Below are positions 1 through 7,668 of a DNA stretch of 55,868 bases, piece after piece (position 1 is the stretch's first letter; each line of letters begins with the position of its first letter). Origin of the DNA: Verrucomicrobiia bacterium (lineage in GTDB: Bacteria > Verrucomicrobiota > Verrucomicrobiia > Opitutales > Opitutaceae); the NCBI GenBank assembly GCA_011525695.1, contig WYBX01000008.1:1-55868 (forward strand). Reading direction: 5' to 3'. The notes under the pieces are model-generated. The model was not told the DNA's origin, did not search any database, and saw only the letters and a program-made list of their open reading frames with translations. The position numbers were made by a program, and so were the translations under genes.

Positions 1-37
1 GAACTTGAAAACTTCGGCCTTGGTTTCGAGCAGACGC

Positions 38-126
38 TTAAGCAGATTCGTTACGTTAGTTTTATTGTTCATCGGGCGGACAAGTTGGGGGATTTTTCCC
101 CGCTTGTCCGCCTCATGGCATCTACG
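38..126 (+). repeat. 89-bp terminal inverted repeat, left copy
   Basis: These 89 bases are found again, perfectly inverted, at 55657-55745. Inside is a hairpin: a 10-bp stem (GGCGGACAAG at 75-84 pairing with 103-112) extended by a G4/C4 inner stem (88-91 with 98-101) around a T-rich loop. There is no convincing gene in it. The two copies bracket every gene in the window. It could be a dispersed palindromic repeat or the arm of a larger element; if the window is a whole contig, it may simply mark where assembly stopped at a repeat. Confidence 0.9.
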
Positions 127-207
127 ATGTTTCGCTCAGGGTCATGGGCCGGTCATGAGCAACGGATTGGCGGGTAGTGAAATGTCCCGGGTGTGAATGT
201 GCTTTTT

Positions 208-277
208 CTACTCGCTACCCGCTACTCGCTACTCGCTACTTTTGGGCCGTACGCGCTACCCGCTACCCGCTACTTTT
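208..277 (+). repeat. Period-7 tandem repeat, CTACTCG/CTACCCG family
   Basis: About nine imperfect units of CTACTCG or CTACCCG, interrupted once at about 241-253. The array lies directly upstream of the fabZ-like gene, whose true start at 283 follows it. A reading frame from 193 runs through the array and would give a spurious LLATRYSLLATR-type N-terminus. The layout resembles the short tandemly repeated repetitive (STRR) heptamers described in cyanobacteria. Confidence 0.85.
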
Positions 278-282
278 CGCCC

Positions 283-738
283 ATGATTTCCGTCACCGAA
301 CTCATTCCTCACCGGCCGCCCTTCCTCTTCGTCGATGAAATCATCCGCCACGATGTGGAGGGGCTGGTGGCGCGCCGGACCTGGCGGGCGGACGAGGATT
401 TCTACCGGGGACATTATCCGGGAGCGCCGATCACCCCGGGCGTGCTCCTCTGCGAGGCGGTGTTCCAGGCCGCTGCGTGCTACATGGCCTTGAAGGCCCG
501 CGCGGCCGGCGCTGCCCCGGTGGAAGGCGTGCCGTTGATCGCGAAGATCAGCGACGTCCGGTTTCGCAGTCCGGTGTTTCCGGGGGACACCATCCTGCTG
601 GAGGTGAAGCAGAGGGATGCGATGGGCGGCTTCACCATGCTCGCGGGTTCCGTGAAGAAGGCCGACGGAACGCGGGTGATGAATCTCGACTTTTCCGTGG
701 CCTGGAAGCGCCCCGGGCAGGAACCGACGAAACAGTAG
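283..738 (+). CDS. fabZ: FabZ-type 3-hydroxyacyl-ACP dehydratase
   Basis: Predicted cytosolic hot-dog-fold dehydratase that would convert 3-hydroxyacyl-ACP to trans-2-enoyl-ACP. The 151-residue product is the usual FabZ length. It opens with the family signature HRPPFLFVDEI (residues 10-20). The catalytic pair is visible as His44 in GHYPGAP and Glu58 in GVLLCEA. The start was set at the ATG at 283 because the open frame farther upstream only translates heptamer repeats. Downstream, after more repeats, come a FabI-like reductase, oleA and oleB on the same strand, so it may serve acyl-chain supply for that set rather than bulk fatty acid synthesis; that link is inference. The symbol denotes the family; an orthologous housekeeping copy may lie elsewhere. 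Confidence 0.85.
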   Translation: MISVTELIPHRPPFLFVDEIIRHDVEGLVARRTWRADEDFYRGHYPGAPITPGVLLCEAVFQAAACYMALKARAAGAAPVEGVPLIAKISDVRFRSPVFPGDTILLEVKQRDAMGGFTMLAGSVKKADGTRVMNLDFSVAWKRPGQEPTKQ

Positions 739-824
739 CGAGTAGCGAGCATGCCCAGACAGTAGCGAGTAGCGGGTAGTGAGCATCCGATCCCCTATCC
801 CCATCCACGATCCCCGATCCACGG
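733..824. repeat. Two abutting period-7 repeat arrays (AGTAGCG and ATCCCCG families)
   Basis: From about 733 to 782 the units are AGTAGCG/GGTAGTG, the reverse complement of the CTACTCG units seen at 208-277. From about 785 to 824 the units change to ATCCCCG/ATCCACG/CTATCCC, again with period 7. The first array begins inside the last codons and stop of the fabZ-like gene. Two sequence families with the same period sit side by side. Confidence 0.8.
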
Positions 825-871
825 TCGCTCGAATACCCCGTCAAAGTTTTCGAATCGGATCCGACGTTTTT

Positions 872-905
872 CTACTCGCTACCCGCTACTCGCTACCCGC
901 TACTT
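872..905 (+). repeat. Period-7 tandem repeat, CTACTCG family
   Basis: Units CTACTCG, CTACCCG, CTACTCG, CTACCCG and a partial CTACTTT, in the same orientation as the array at 208-277. The array ends 7 bases before the GTG start of the FabI-like gene, where a ribosome binding site would be expected. Confidence 0.8.
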
Positions 906-912
906 TCGAACC

Positions 913-1767
913 GTGCCTGATTTTCTCCAGCTGAGTGGAAAAACGATCGTTGTCTTCGGCGTAGCGAACCGGAAGAGCGTCGCGTGGCACGTGGCGCAGG
1001 CGCTCGAGGAGCAGGGAGCGAAGGTCATCTTCAGTGTCCGTTCCGAAGTGCGCCGGAAGTCGCTGGCGGCGCAGCTCGCCGGTCGCACCGTCCTCATCTG
1101 CGATGTCGAGGAACCCGGGGCGGCGGCACGTCTGGCCGCGGAGGTCGCCGCCGACGGCCATGCGCCGGTTCATGGCATCGTCCATTCCATCGCGTTCGCG
1201 AATTACCGCGACGGGTTCAAACCGTTCCATGAAACCAACCGGGGAGACTTCCTCCAGGCCATGGCGGTGTCGGCATTTTCGCTGGTCGAGATCGCGCGCG
1301 CCTTCAAGCCCCACCTGGCCCCGGGGGCTTCGATCGTGACGATCGGAATCTCCTCGCTGCTGGTGACGCCGGACAACTACGGCTACATGGGTCCGATCAA
1401 GGCGGCGCTCGAATCCAGCGCGCGATTCCTCGCGAAGTCGTTCAGCGCCGATTCCGGGGTGCGATTCAACGTGGTCGGTGCCGGTCCGCTCAAGACGAGC
1501 GCCTCGGCCGGCATCCCGGGCTACATCGAGAGCTACCTTTATGCCGAGAAGCTGACGTTCCGTAAGCGAAACCTGGAGACGCAGGAAGTGGCCAACGCGG
1601 TGCTGTTCCTGCTCAGCGAACGCAGCAGCGGCGTGAATGGCACGACGCTGGTGGTCGATGCCGGGCTGGGTTCGAACTATTTCGATCAGGAACTGATCCG
1701 GCTGGCCATGCGGCCGCCAACACCGCGCGGACCGGGTCCCGATGCGCCGCGGGGCGAGCCCCGATGA
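913..1767 (+). CDS. fabI: FabI-like enoyl-ACP reductase
   Basis: SDR-fold enzyme of the FabI family, expected to reduce trans-2-enoyl-ACP with NAD(P)H. The 284-residue length is near the FabI norm of about 260. Family marks are the N-terminal nucleotide-binding segment GVANRKSVAW, VHSIAFA, a Tyr156-x6-Lys163 catalytic spacing, and SAGP-like VGAGPLKTSAS. At the position of the first conserved FabI tyrosine (Y146 in E. coli) there is Ile146. Translation appears to start at a GTG at 913, right after a heptamer array. The stop overlaps the next gene as ATGA, suggesting coupling with oleA. It may be a specialised paralogue rather than the main FabI. Confidence 0.8.
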   Translation: MPDFLQLSGKTIVVFGVANRKSVAWHVAQALEEQGAKVIFSVRSEVRRKSLAAQLAGRTVLICDVEEPGAAARLAAEVAADGHAPVHGIVHSIAFANYRDGFKPFHETNRGDFLQAMAVSAFSLVEIARAFKPHLAPGASIVTIGISSLLVTPDNYGYMGPIKAALESSARFLAKSFSADSGVRFNVVGAGPLKTSASAGIPGYIESYLYAEKLTFRKRNLETQEVANAVLFLLSERSSGVNGTTLVVDAGLGSNYFDQELIRLAMRPPTPRGPGPDAPRGEPR

Positions 1768-2816
1768 GCCGGCAGGAACGGCAGGCTGGCATGAAATTTG
1801 AAAATGTCTGCATCGAGTCGATCGCGGTCGCGTTGCCGTCGGAGATCTGGACCTCGGCGCAATTGGAGGAACGGCTGCGGCCGCTGTACGAGCGGTTGAA
1901 GCTGCCCGAGGGCCGGCTGGAACTGATGACGGGGATTCGCGAACGACGGATGTGGCCGGCGGCGATGAGCCCCTCCGACGCCAGTGCGGAAGCGGGCCGC
2001 GCGGTGCTCGCGAAATCGGGCCTGCGAGCCGCGCAGGTGGGGATGTTCATTCACGCGGCGGTGAGCCGGGACATGCTGGAGCCGGCCACGGCGTCGTTTG
2101 CGCACCGGAAGATCGGCTTGCCCGCCTCCGCGCAGATCTTCGATGTCTCGAATGCCTGCCTGGGCTTCCTGAACTCGCTGACGATTGCCGCCGCCATGAT
2201 CGAAGCGGGGCAGATCGGGTGCGCGATGATTGTGGCGGGGGAGAGCGGCCGGCCGCTGGTCGAACAGACGCTGCGCACGCTGGTCGGCCAGCCGCTGAGC
2301 CGGAACGAGATCAAACCCTACTTCGCGAACCTCACGATTGGATCGGGGGCGGTGGCGGCAATGGTATGCCATCGCTCGCTCGTGCCCGGCCGGCCCCACC
2401 GGCTGCTGGGCGGCGTGGCCCGTTCGGCCACCCGGCACAGCGAACTCTGCCAGGGCGACACCTATGGCGCGGAATCGCTCGCGATGCAAACGGACTCCGA
2501 GGCCCTGCTGATTGCCGGAGTGACCCTGGCGCAGGAGACATGGAAAGAGTTCACGGCGGAGCAGGGGGGAGCCTTCGATCGTTTCATCTGCCACCAGGTG
2601 GGCAGTGTGCACCGGCGGAAGCTTTACGAAACGCTCGGCCTCGACCTCGCGAAGGATTTCTCGACCTTCGAGACGCTGGGCAACACGGGGTCGGTCGCCC
2701 TGCCGGCCACTCTCGCGCTGGCAATCGAGTCTGGGGCGGTCCGGGACGGGAATCGGGTCGGGCTGCTCGGCATCGGCAGCGGTTTGAACTGCCTGATGCT
2801 GGCGCTCGAGTGGTGA
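1764..2816 (+). CDS. oleA: OleA, thiolase-fold acyl-CoA condensing enzyme
   Basis: OleA joins two fatty acyl-CoAs head-to-head to a 2-alkyl-3-oxoacid, the first step of long-chain olefin synthesis. The 350-residue protein aligns by eye with Xanthomonas OleA. Visible residues are Cys132 in SNACLGF (nucleophile), Glu106 in SRDMLEPATAS (the glutamate that separates OleA from FabH), His277 in CHQVG, Asn307 in LGNTGS, and the C-terminal LLGIGSGLNC. The ATG at 1764 overlaps the previous stop (ATGA); an internal ATG at 1791 matches the start of known OleA better (MKFENV against MLFQNV). A general FabH is the alternative, but Glu106 and the C-terminus argue against it. Confidence 0.88.
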   Translation: MSRQERQAGMKFENVCIESIAVALPSEIWTSAQLEERLRPLYERLKLPEGRLELMTGIRERRMWPAAMSPSDASAEAGRAVLAKSGLRAAQVGMFIHAAVSRDMLEPATASFAHRKIGLPASAQIFDVSNACLGFLNSLTIAAAMIEAGQIGCAMIVAGESGRPLVEQTLRTLVGQPLSRNEIKPYFANLTIGSGAVAAMVCHRSLVPGRPHRLLGGVARSATRHSELCQGDTYGAESLAMQTDSEALLIAGVTLAQETWKEFTAEQGGAFDRFICHQVGSVHRRKLYETLGLDLAKDFSTFETLGNTGSVALPATLALAIESGAVRDGNRVGLLGIGSGLNCLMLALEW

Positions 2817-2874
2817 GGTTTTCGCGATGCAGGTTCTCGCGGTGACGAAAACCTTCCCGGGGACAAATTAAGCC

Positions 2875-3759
2875 ATGCCTGAAATTCCAAACTGGCTGAG
2901 GAGGCTGTATCCATTCTCCCCCCGTGTTTTCCTGACCGCCGGCGGTGCAGCCATGAGCTACCTCGACGAGGGTCCGCGGCAGGAGGAGGCCGTGCTCATG
3001 CTGCACGGCAATCCGACGTGGTCGTTCTATTATCGTCAGCTGGTGGGCGCGCTGTCGCCCGCCCGCCGGTGCATCGTCCCGGATCACGTCGGCATGGGGC
3101 TTTCCGAGAAGCCGGCCGGTTACGAGTACACGCTCGCGAGTCGCATCGCCGACGTGGCTGCTTTGGTTGCCAGCCTGGGCCTGCGGCGCGTCGACCTGGT
3201 GGTGCACGACTGGGGCGGGGCGATCGGGTTTGGTTTCGCGGCAAAATTCCCGGCGATGATTGGACGGCTGGTCGTGTTGAACACGGCTGCCTTCACCTCG
3301 GCGCGAATCCCGCTGCGAATCGCCGCCTGCAAGCTGCCGGCAGTCGGGCCGCTGCTGGTGCGCGGGCTCAACGGGTTTGCCGCCCCCGCCACCGTGATGG
3401 CGATGCACCGTCGTGCCCTCAGCCCGGAGGAGAGACGCGCGTACTTGTTTCCTTATGACTCCTGGGCGAACCGGGTCGGCGTCAACAGCTTCGTTCAGGA
3501 CATCCCGTTGCGGCCGTCCCATCGGAGTTGGGCGACGCTGGTCGGGGTGGAGCAGGGTTTGACGCAGTTTCGCGACCGGCCGGCGCTGCTCGAATGGGGC
3601 GGACGGGATTTCTGTTTCAACGACAGCTTTCTCTGGCGATGGCGCGAGGTCCTGCCCCATGCGGAGGTCCACCGGCATGGCGATGCCGGGCATTACATCC
3701 TCGAGGATGCACGGGAGGACGTGGTGCCGCGGGTCGCGGCGTTCCTGCGCGCGGACTGA
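2875..3759 (+). CDS. oleB: OleB, haloalkane-dehalogenase-like beta-lactone decarboxylase
   Basis: Alpha/beta hydrolase that in the Ole pathway decarboxylates the beta-lactone to a cis-olefin. The 294-residue protein carries the oxyanion segment LHGNPTW, the nucleophile elbow VHDWGG with Asp112, and the base His273 in DAGHYILED, as in OleB and haloalkane dehalogenases. The N-terminal YPFSPRVFL and AMSYLDEGPR match Xanthomonas OleB closely as I recall it. It lies 58 bases after oleA on the same strand. oleC and oleD, which make the beta-lactone substrate, are not next to it or elsewhere in the window. A plain haloalkane dehalogenase is less likely given the neighbour. Confidence 0.85.
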   Translation: MPEIPNWLRRLYPFSPRVFLTAGGAAMSYLDEGPRQEEAVLMLHGNPTWSFYYRQLVGALSPARRCIVPDHVGMGLSEKPAGYEYTLASRIADVAALVASLGLRRVDLVVHDWGGAIGFGFAAKFPAMIGRLVVLNTAAFTSARIPLRIAACKLPAVGPLLVRGLNGFAAPATVMAMHRRALSPEERRAYLFPYDSWANRVGVNSFVQDIPLRPSHRSWATLVGVEQGLTQFRDRPALLEWGGRDFCFNDSFLWRWREVLPHAEVHRHGDAGHYILEDAREDVVPRVAAFLRAD

Positions 3760-3822
3760 ACTCGACCCAGGCACGGCGGCACGCTTGCGCCGGACGGCGA
3801 GCTGGGTGTTACTGCCGGCATC

Positions 3823-4812
3823 ATGCGTGCCGTGCAATTATCCGCTGCCAATCAGCTAGCCGTTGTCGATGTGACCGACCCCAGGCCCGCGGCAGGCGAA
3901 GTGGTGGTTTCCCTCCGTGCGGCGGCGCTGAATCACCGGGACGTCTGGATCAAACTGGGCCAATATGCGGGATTGAAGTGGCCCTGCATTCCCGGATCGG
4001 ATGGCGCGGGAGTGGTGTCGGAGGTCGGGGCGGGCGTGGACTCCTCGTGGATGGGACGCGAGGTGATCATCAACCCAGGCTTCAATTGGGGCGGGGATGA
4101 GGCGGCGCAGGGGACCGGCTTTTCGATTCTGGGGCTGCCGCGCGACGGGACTCTCGCGGAAAAAATCGCGGTGCCTGCGGAGCAACTGGCGCCGAAGCCC
4201 GCGTATATGACCTGGCAGGAGGCGGCGGCCCTCCCGCTGGCGGGATTGACGGCGTACCGCGCGGTGTTTTCCCGCGCCGGACTTCGCGCCAGGGAGCGGG
4301 TGCTGATCAGCGGCGTGGGTGGAGGGGTTGCTCTGATTGCCATGCAGTTGGCCCTGGCAGCGCAGGCCGAGGTCTGGGTGACCTCCAGTTCTGACGAGAA
4401 GATCGCGCGGGCAATCGCGATGGGCGCGATGGGCGGGTTCAACTACACGGACCGGGAATGGACGGCCTCTGCCTTGAAGGCGCCCGGTCCGTTCAATGTG
4501 GTTGTCGACAGTGCCGGGGGGGAGAGCTTCGGACAATTGATCGACGTGGCCGCACCGGGCGGACGCGTGGTGTTCTTTGGCGCCACCCGCGGGGATGCGC
4601 CCCTGCCGGTGCGCAAGGTCTTTTGGCGGCAAATCTCGCTCCTCGGCACCACGATGGGTTCGCCGGCTGACTGGGTGGCGTTGAACGGCTTTGTCTCGGC
4701 GCGCAAACTTCGGCCGGTGGTGGACAACGAATTTCCATTGGAGCGGGCGGCGGAGGCCTTTGCGCTGATGGAGCGTGGGGCGCAGTTCGGGAAGATAGTC
4801 GTCACGATGTGA
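3823..4812 (+). CDS. MDR-family NAD(P)H:quinone/enoyl reductase-like oxidoreductase
   Basis: Medium-chain dehydrogenase/reductase of 329 residues, cytosolic. The N-terminal GroES-like domain begins MRAVQLSA and contains NHRDVWIKLGQY; the usual zinc-ligand cysteine is absent and no structural-zinc Cys cluster is seen, so it belongs to the zinc-free quinone oxidoreductase/crotonyl-reductase side of the family. The Rossmann domain shows ISGVGGGVALIAMQLA. It follows oleB by 63 bases on the same strand, so it may belong to that transcript. Substrate cannot be read from sequence; reduction of an activated C=C or C=O bond in the lipid pathway is a guess. Confidence 0.7.
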   Translation: MRAVQLSAANQLAVVDVTDPRPAAGEVVVSLRAAALNHRDVWIKLGQYAGLKWPCIPGSDGAGVVSEVGAGVDSSWMGREVIINPGFNWGGDEAAQGTGFSILGLPRDGTLAEKIAVPAEQLAPKPAYMTWQEAAALPLAGLTAYRAVFSRAGLRARERVLISGVGGGVALIAMQLALAAQAEVWVTSSSDEKIARAIAMGAMGGFNYTDREWTASALKAPGPFNVVVDSAGGESFGQLIDVAAPGGRVVFFGATRGDAPLPVRKVFWRQISLLGTTMGSPADWVALNGFVSARKLRPVVDNEFPLERAAEAFALMERGAQFGKIVVTM

Positions 4813-4887
4813 CTGAGGCCGTACGGACGGACGATCGTGAGATGCCCGGCTGCCAATGCGGTCGTCTACCAAGGGGGCACCTGTAGC

Positions 4888-5202
4888 TCGTCCGCAAGGG
4901 ACAGGTTAATTGTGGGCTCTGGAAGGGACAGGTTATTGCTGGGATGGTCATAAGACCTCATCTTCCCGTTAAATAACGAGATAGGTTACGGTTTCGATTT
5001 GGAAGCCAACGTTTTTGACCTGTCCCTAACGAGCGTAATGACCTGTCCCTTCGCGGAGCATTCGTGATTAACCTGTCCCTTGCGGACGACCCACGACCAG
5101 GGGTGCGGTGCACGGCTGGAATTGACCCATCCCTAACGCTAACGGCCGGACTCGTGATTAACCTGTCCCTAACGCGCTAACGGCTGGAATTAGCCTGTCG
5201 CT
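4888..5202. repeat. Intergenic cluster of AGGGACAGGTT / AACCTGTCCCT repeats
   Basis: The gene-free stretch 4813-5286 holds six clear copies of an AGGGACAGGT core: at 4897 and 4924 in one orientation, and at 5018, 5041, 5070 and 5160 in the other. Degenerate copies lie near 5124 and 5192. A perfect 23-bp inverted pair lies at 4888-4910 and 5067-5089 (TCGTCCGCAAGGGACAGG plus TTAAT). A longer word CGTGATTAACCTGTCCCT occurs directly twice (5063, 5153). The left inverted arm is preceded by GTAG, the tetranucleotide seen at REP elements of RAYT transposases, but no transposase gene is present. Confidence 0.8.
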
Positions 5203-5286
5203 AATAAGGACGTGAGGAGCCGGAATTTTGGAGCGACAGGCTTCGGTGGCGGTTGCCACGTGCGGATCGCTTGCTAAATCCCCGCG

Positions 5287-6486
5287 ATGCGAGGTGCATT
5301 TTTCTGGATCCTGGGCTTGGCAGCGTTCGCGGTCGCGCGGGCGGAACCCATTCTCATCCTCGTCTCAATTGATGGCATGCGCTGGGACTACCTCGAACGC
5401 CATGCACCACCCAACCTCCAGCAACTGGCCCGGGATGGCGTGCAACTGGCCCAGCTCATTCCCACCTTTCCCACGAAGACCTTTCCGAATCACTACACGC
5501 TGGTCACCGGGCTGCGGGTCGAGCGACACGGCATCGTCGGCAACGAAATGTTCGACTCGGAGACCGGTCGGTTCTTTCGGATTGGCGATCGGGTGAGCAC
5601 GCTGGATCCGAAATGGTGGGGCGGGGAGCCGGTTTGGAACACGGCTGGCCGCCAGGGGAAACGAACCGCTTCGATGTTCTGGCCCGGCAGCGACGTCGCA
5701 ATCGGCGGGCGGCAACCGACGTACTGGGTGCCCTACCAGAACAGCAAGCCGCATGCGGAGCGGGTGGCACAGGTGCTGGCCTGGCTGGCGCTCCCACCAG
5801 CGGAACGGCCGGTTTTCATCACCCTCTATTTCTCGTCGGTCGACAGTGCCGGCCACCAGTTCGGCCCGCTGGCACCGGAAACCAGGAATGCATTGCTTGA
5901 CGTCGATCGGCACATTGGCGACCTGCGGCGGGGCATCGCCGCCCAGGGGCTCGAATCAGAGGTCAACCTGATCGTGCTGTCCGATCACGGGATGGCGGAG
6001 ATCAGCCCGGAACGGGTCGTCTATCTCGATGATGTCCTCAAGCCGCGGGACCCCGCCGTGGAGTTCCAGGGCCCGGTCGCCGGGCTCCGGCTGCCTGATG
6101 AGGCAGCGATCGAGGAGTATCGCGCGAAGCTGCGGAGGCTGCCCCATGTACGCGTCTTCCGGACGAGGGAATTGCCGGCTGCGTTCGGTTACGCGAATCA
6201 TCCACGCATCCCCGACTTGGTTGTTATCGCCGACGACGGCTGGGAAGTGTCGACGCACACGGCGCGCGAGAATCGGAAACGGGTGTCACTCGGAAACCAC
6301 GGGTTTGATCCCGGTTACGGGTCGATGGGCGCAACGTTCATCGCCCAGGGCCCGACACTTCGGCGTGGCGTCGCGCTTCCGGCCTTCGAAAATGTGCACG
6401 TCTATCACGCGCTTTGCGGGCTGATTGGCGTCGACCCGGCTCCCAACGATGGCGACGATCGGCTGCTGCGCGCCATCCGGGAGTGA
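5287..6486 (+). CDS. Secreted nucleotide pyrophosphatase/phosphodiesterase (NPP family)
   Basis: Alkaline-phosphatase-superfamily enzyme of the NPP type, cleaving phosphodiester or pyrophosphate bonds outside the cytoplasm. A signal peptide (residues 1-19, ending ARA) is followed directly by the catalytic domain. Metal and catalytic residues are visible: Asp29 in VSIDGM, Thr65 nucleophile in TKTFPNHY, the D-x3-H of SVDSAGHQFG, LSDHGM, and the last His in NHGFDPG. The 399-residue length fits bacterial NPPs. The ATG at 5287 gives a clean signal peptide. It stands alone, after the repeat patch and convergent with the next gene, so the substrate is not indicated by context. Confidence 0.88.
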   Translation: MRGAFFWILGLAAFAVARAEPILILVSIDGMRWDYLERHAPPNLQQLARDGVQLAQLIPTFPTKTFPNHYTLVTGLRVERHGIVGNEMFDSETGRFFRIGDRVSTLDPKWWGGEPVWNTAGRQGKRTASMFWPGSDVAIGGRQPTYWVPYQNSKPHAERVAQVLAWLALPPAERPVFITLYFSSVDSAGHQFGPLAPETRNALLDVDRHIGDLRRGIAAQGLESEVNLIVLSDHGMAEISPERVVYLDDVLKPRDPAVEFQGPVAGLRLPDEAAIEEYRAKLRRLPHVRVFRTRELPAAFGYANHPRIPDLVVIADDGWEVSTHTARENRKRVSLGNHGFDPGYGSMGATFIAQGPTLRRGVALPAFENVHVYHALCGLIGVDPAPNDGDDRLLRAIRE

Positions 6487-6656
6487 ACTTGGGCGCCGGG
6501 GACGCAGGAGGTCGTTCCGCCAGGATGGATCTTCTAGTCCTGCGATCAGATTGATCGACGGAAGGTCGGGATCCCTCCTTCGCTGAGCCTTCGAGGCCAG
6601 GCCGTAGCGGCCGCGAAGACCGTTGAGCAGCACAGAAGAATTCCGCCGGCTGCAGG

Positions 6657-7223
6657 CTATTTGGTCAGCTCGACCATCAGGTTGAGGTCAATCTGATCGG
6701 GACGCGTGTCGAGTCCGCGCAACTCGGGATGGCGCGACTCGCCAAAGGTGACGGCGACCATGCTGCGGAATCCGATGTGCGTGGCGACGAGCTGCAGGCT
6801 CTCGGCACAATAGAAGTGTTGGTGATGCCAGGTCGTGTAGGCCTCGTGAACTCCCGTACTCGCACCGGCAAAATTGCTGGCGCGGAAATGGCGGCGCAGG
6901 ACTCCGGCGAGCCCGGGAAACGAGAGCCGCAGGACGCCGCCAGTCTGCAGCGTGCGATACGCCTCGCTGAGGAAGACGAGCGACTCGGCCTGGTCCAGAT
7001 GCTCGACGAAATCCTCCGCAAAGCCGAAACGGAAGACGGCATCCGGGAAGGGATGAGCTCCGGCGAGTTCGGCGCGATGGATATGCGCTTGGACCTCCGG
7101 GCTGACGAGCTGCCAGGGGTAATAGTCCTTGAACCCGTCGACATTGAGCCAGCCGGGAAGGACGTTTTGACCGCAGCCATAATGAATCTTTTCCGGAAGC
7201 GCGGGGGCTGGGGGAGAGGACAT
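6657..7223 (-). CDS. SAM-dependent methyltransferase-like protein
   Basis: Cytosolic protein of 188 residues resembling class I methyltransferases that act in glycan or small-molecule modification. It has a motif I-like segment near the N-terminus (HYGCGQNVLPGWLNVDG, where GCG stands for the usual GxGxG, with the acidic Asp after it) and a motif II/III region FAEDFVEHLD followed by LRTLQTGG-like YRTLQTGGVLRLSFP. The C-terminal part is rich in His and aromatic residues (HHQHFY). The short length and reduced glycine loop mean that catalysis is not certain. The gene is convergent with the phosphodiesterase and preceded by heptamer repeats. Confidence 0.65.
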   Translation of the reverse strand: MSSPPAPALPEKIHYGCGQNVLPGWLNVDGFKDYYPWQLVSPEVQAHIHRAELAGAHPFPDAVFRFGFAEDFVEHLDQAESLVFLSEAYRTLQTGGVLRLSFPGLAGVLRRHFRASNFAGASTGVHEAYTTWHHQHFYCAESLQLVATHIGFRSMVAVTFGESRHPELRGLDTRPDQIDLNLMVELTK

Positions 7224-7233
7224 GGGGTGGCGA

Positions 7234-7274
7234 AGGACTAGGACTGAGGACCGGGGACTAGGGACCAGGGACGG
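7234..7274 (+). repeat. Period-7 tandem repeat, GGGACTA/GGGACCA family
   Basis: Units such as GGACTGA, GGACCGG, GGACTAG and GGACCAG, repeated about six times with period 7. It lies between the methyltransferase-like gene and the zinc-ribbon gene. The same family recurs at 52294-52327, 45 kb away, in the same orientation. Confidence 0.8.
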
Positions 7275-7368
7275 AGGGGCGAGACTGGCGGATCAGGGAA
7301 CGACAGGATTGCCGGACTACACGACTACAGGGCGACTCCATGACGCAAGGAATTCTCCGGACGATCGG

Positions 7369-7668
7369 CTATAGCAGCGCGAGGGCGCCGAGCACGAGGA
7401 CTGCCGCCAATCCGATTCCGACGCACCACCAATACCAGGGCAGCCCGTGCATCTGCCGCGCCGGGGGCTGCCCGCGACCGAGGCGCGTCGAGGTGGGATC
7501 GTCGAAGGCCTCTTCGGGAAGATCCAGCCCGTCGTAGAGTCCGGCTTCGCGCCAGCCGGTGCGCTCGTCGGCTCCACACTCAGGGCAGGCGCGGGCCTGG
7601 GGCGGTATTGCCGCCCCGCAGTTGGCACACTCCGGGGGTGGTGGGGTGGATTCAGAGGGCTTCCGCAC
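7369..7668 (-). CDS. Small zinc-ribbon protein with one C-terminal membrane helix
   Basis: A 99-residue protein without a recognised family name. Residues about 14-33 form a zinc-ribbon: CANC, then CPEC 13 residues on. A Pro/Gly-rich linker follows, and residues about 77-99 (WYWWCVGIGLAAVLVLGALALL) form one hydrophobic helix ending at the C-terminus, so the ribbon probably faces the cytoplasm on a tail anchor. The start overlaps the end of the AI-2E permease gene by 17 bases, which indicates co-transcription and translational coupling. A role alongside that permease is possible but unproved. Confidence 0.7.
   Translation of the reverse strand: MRKPSESTPPPPECANCGAAIPPQARACPECGADERTGWREAGLYDGLDLPEEAFDDPTSTRLGRGQPPARQMHGLPWYWWCVGIGLAAVLVLGALALL

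Noticed and set aside
5..196. A 63-residue open frame at the left edge
   Set aside because: It runs through the 89-bp inverted repeat and has no recognisable content or ribosome binding site.
208..905. A CRISPR-like array made of the regular repeats
   Set aside because: Units are only 7 bases with no spacers; these are tandem repeats.
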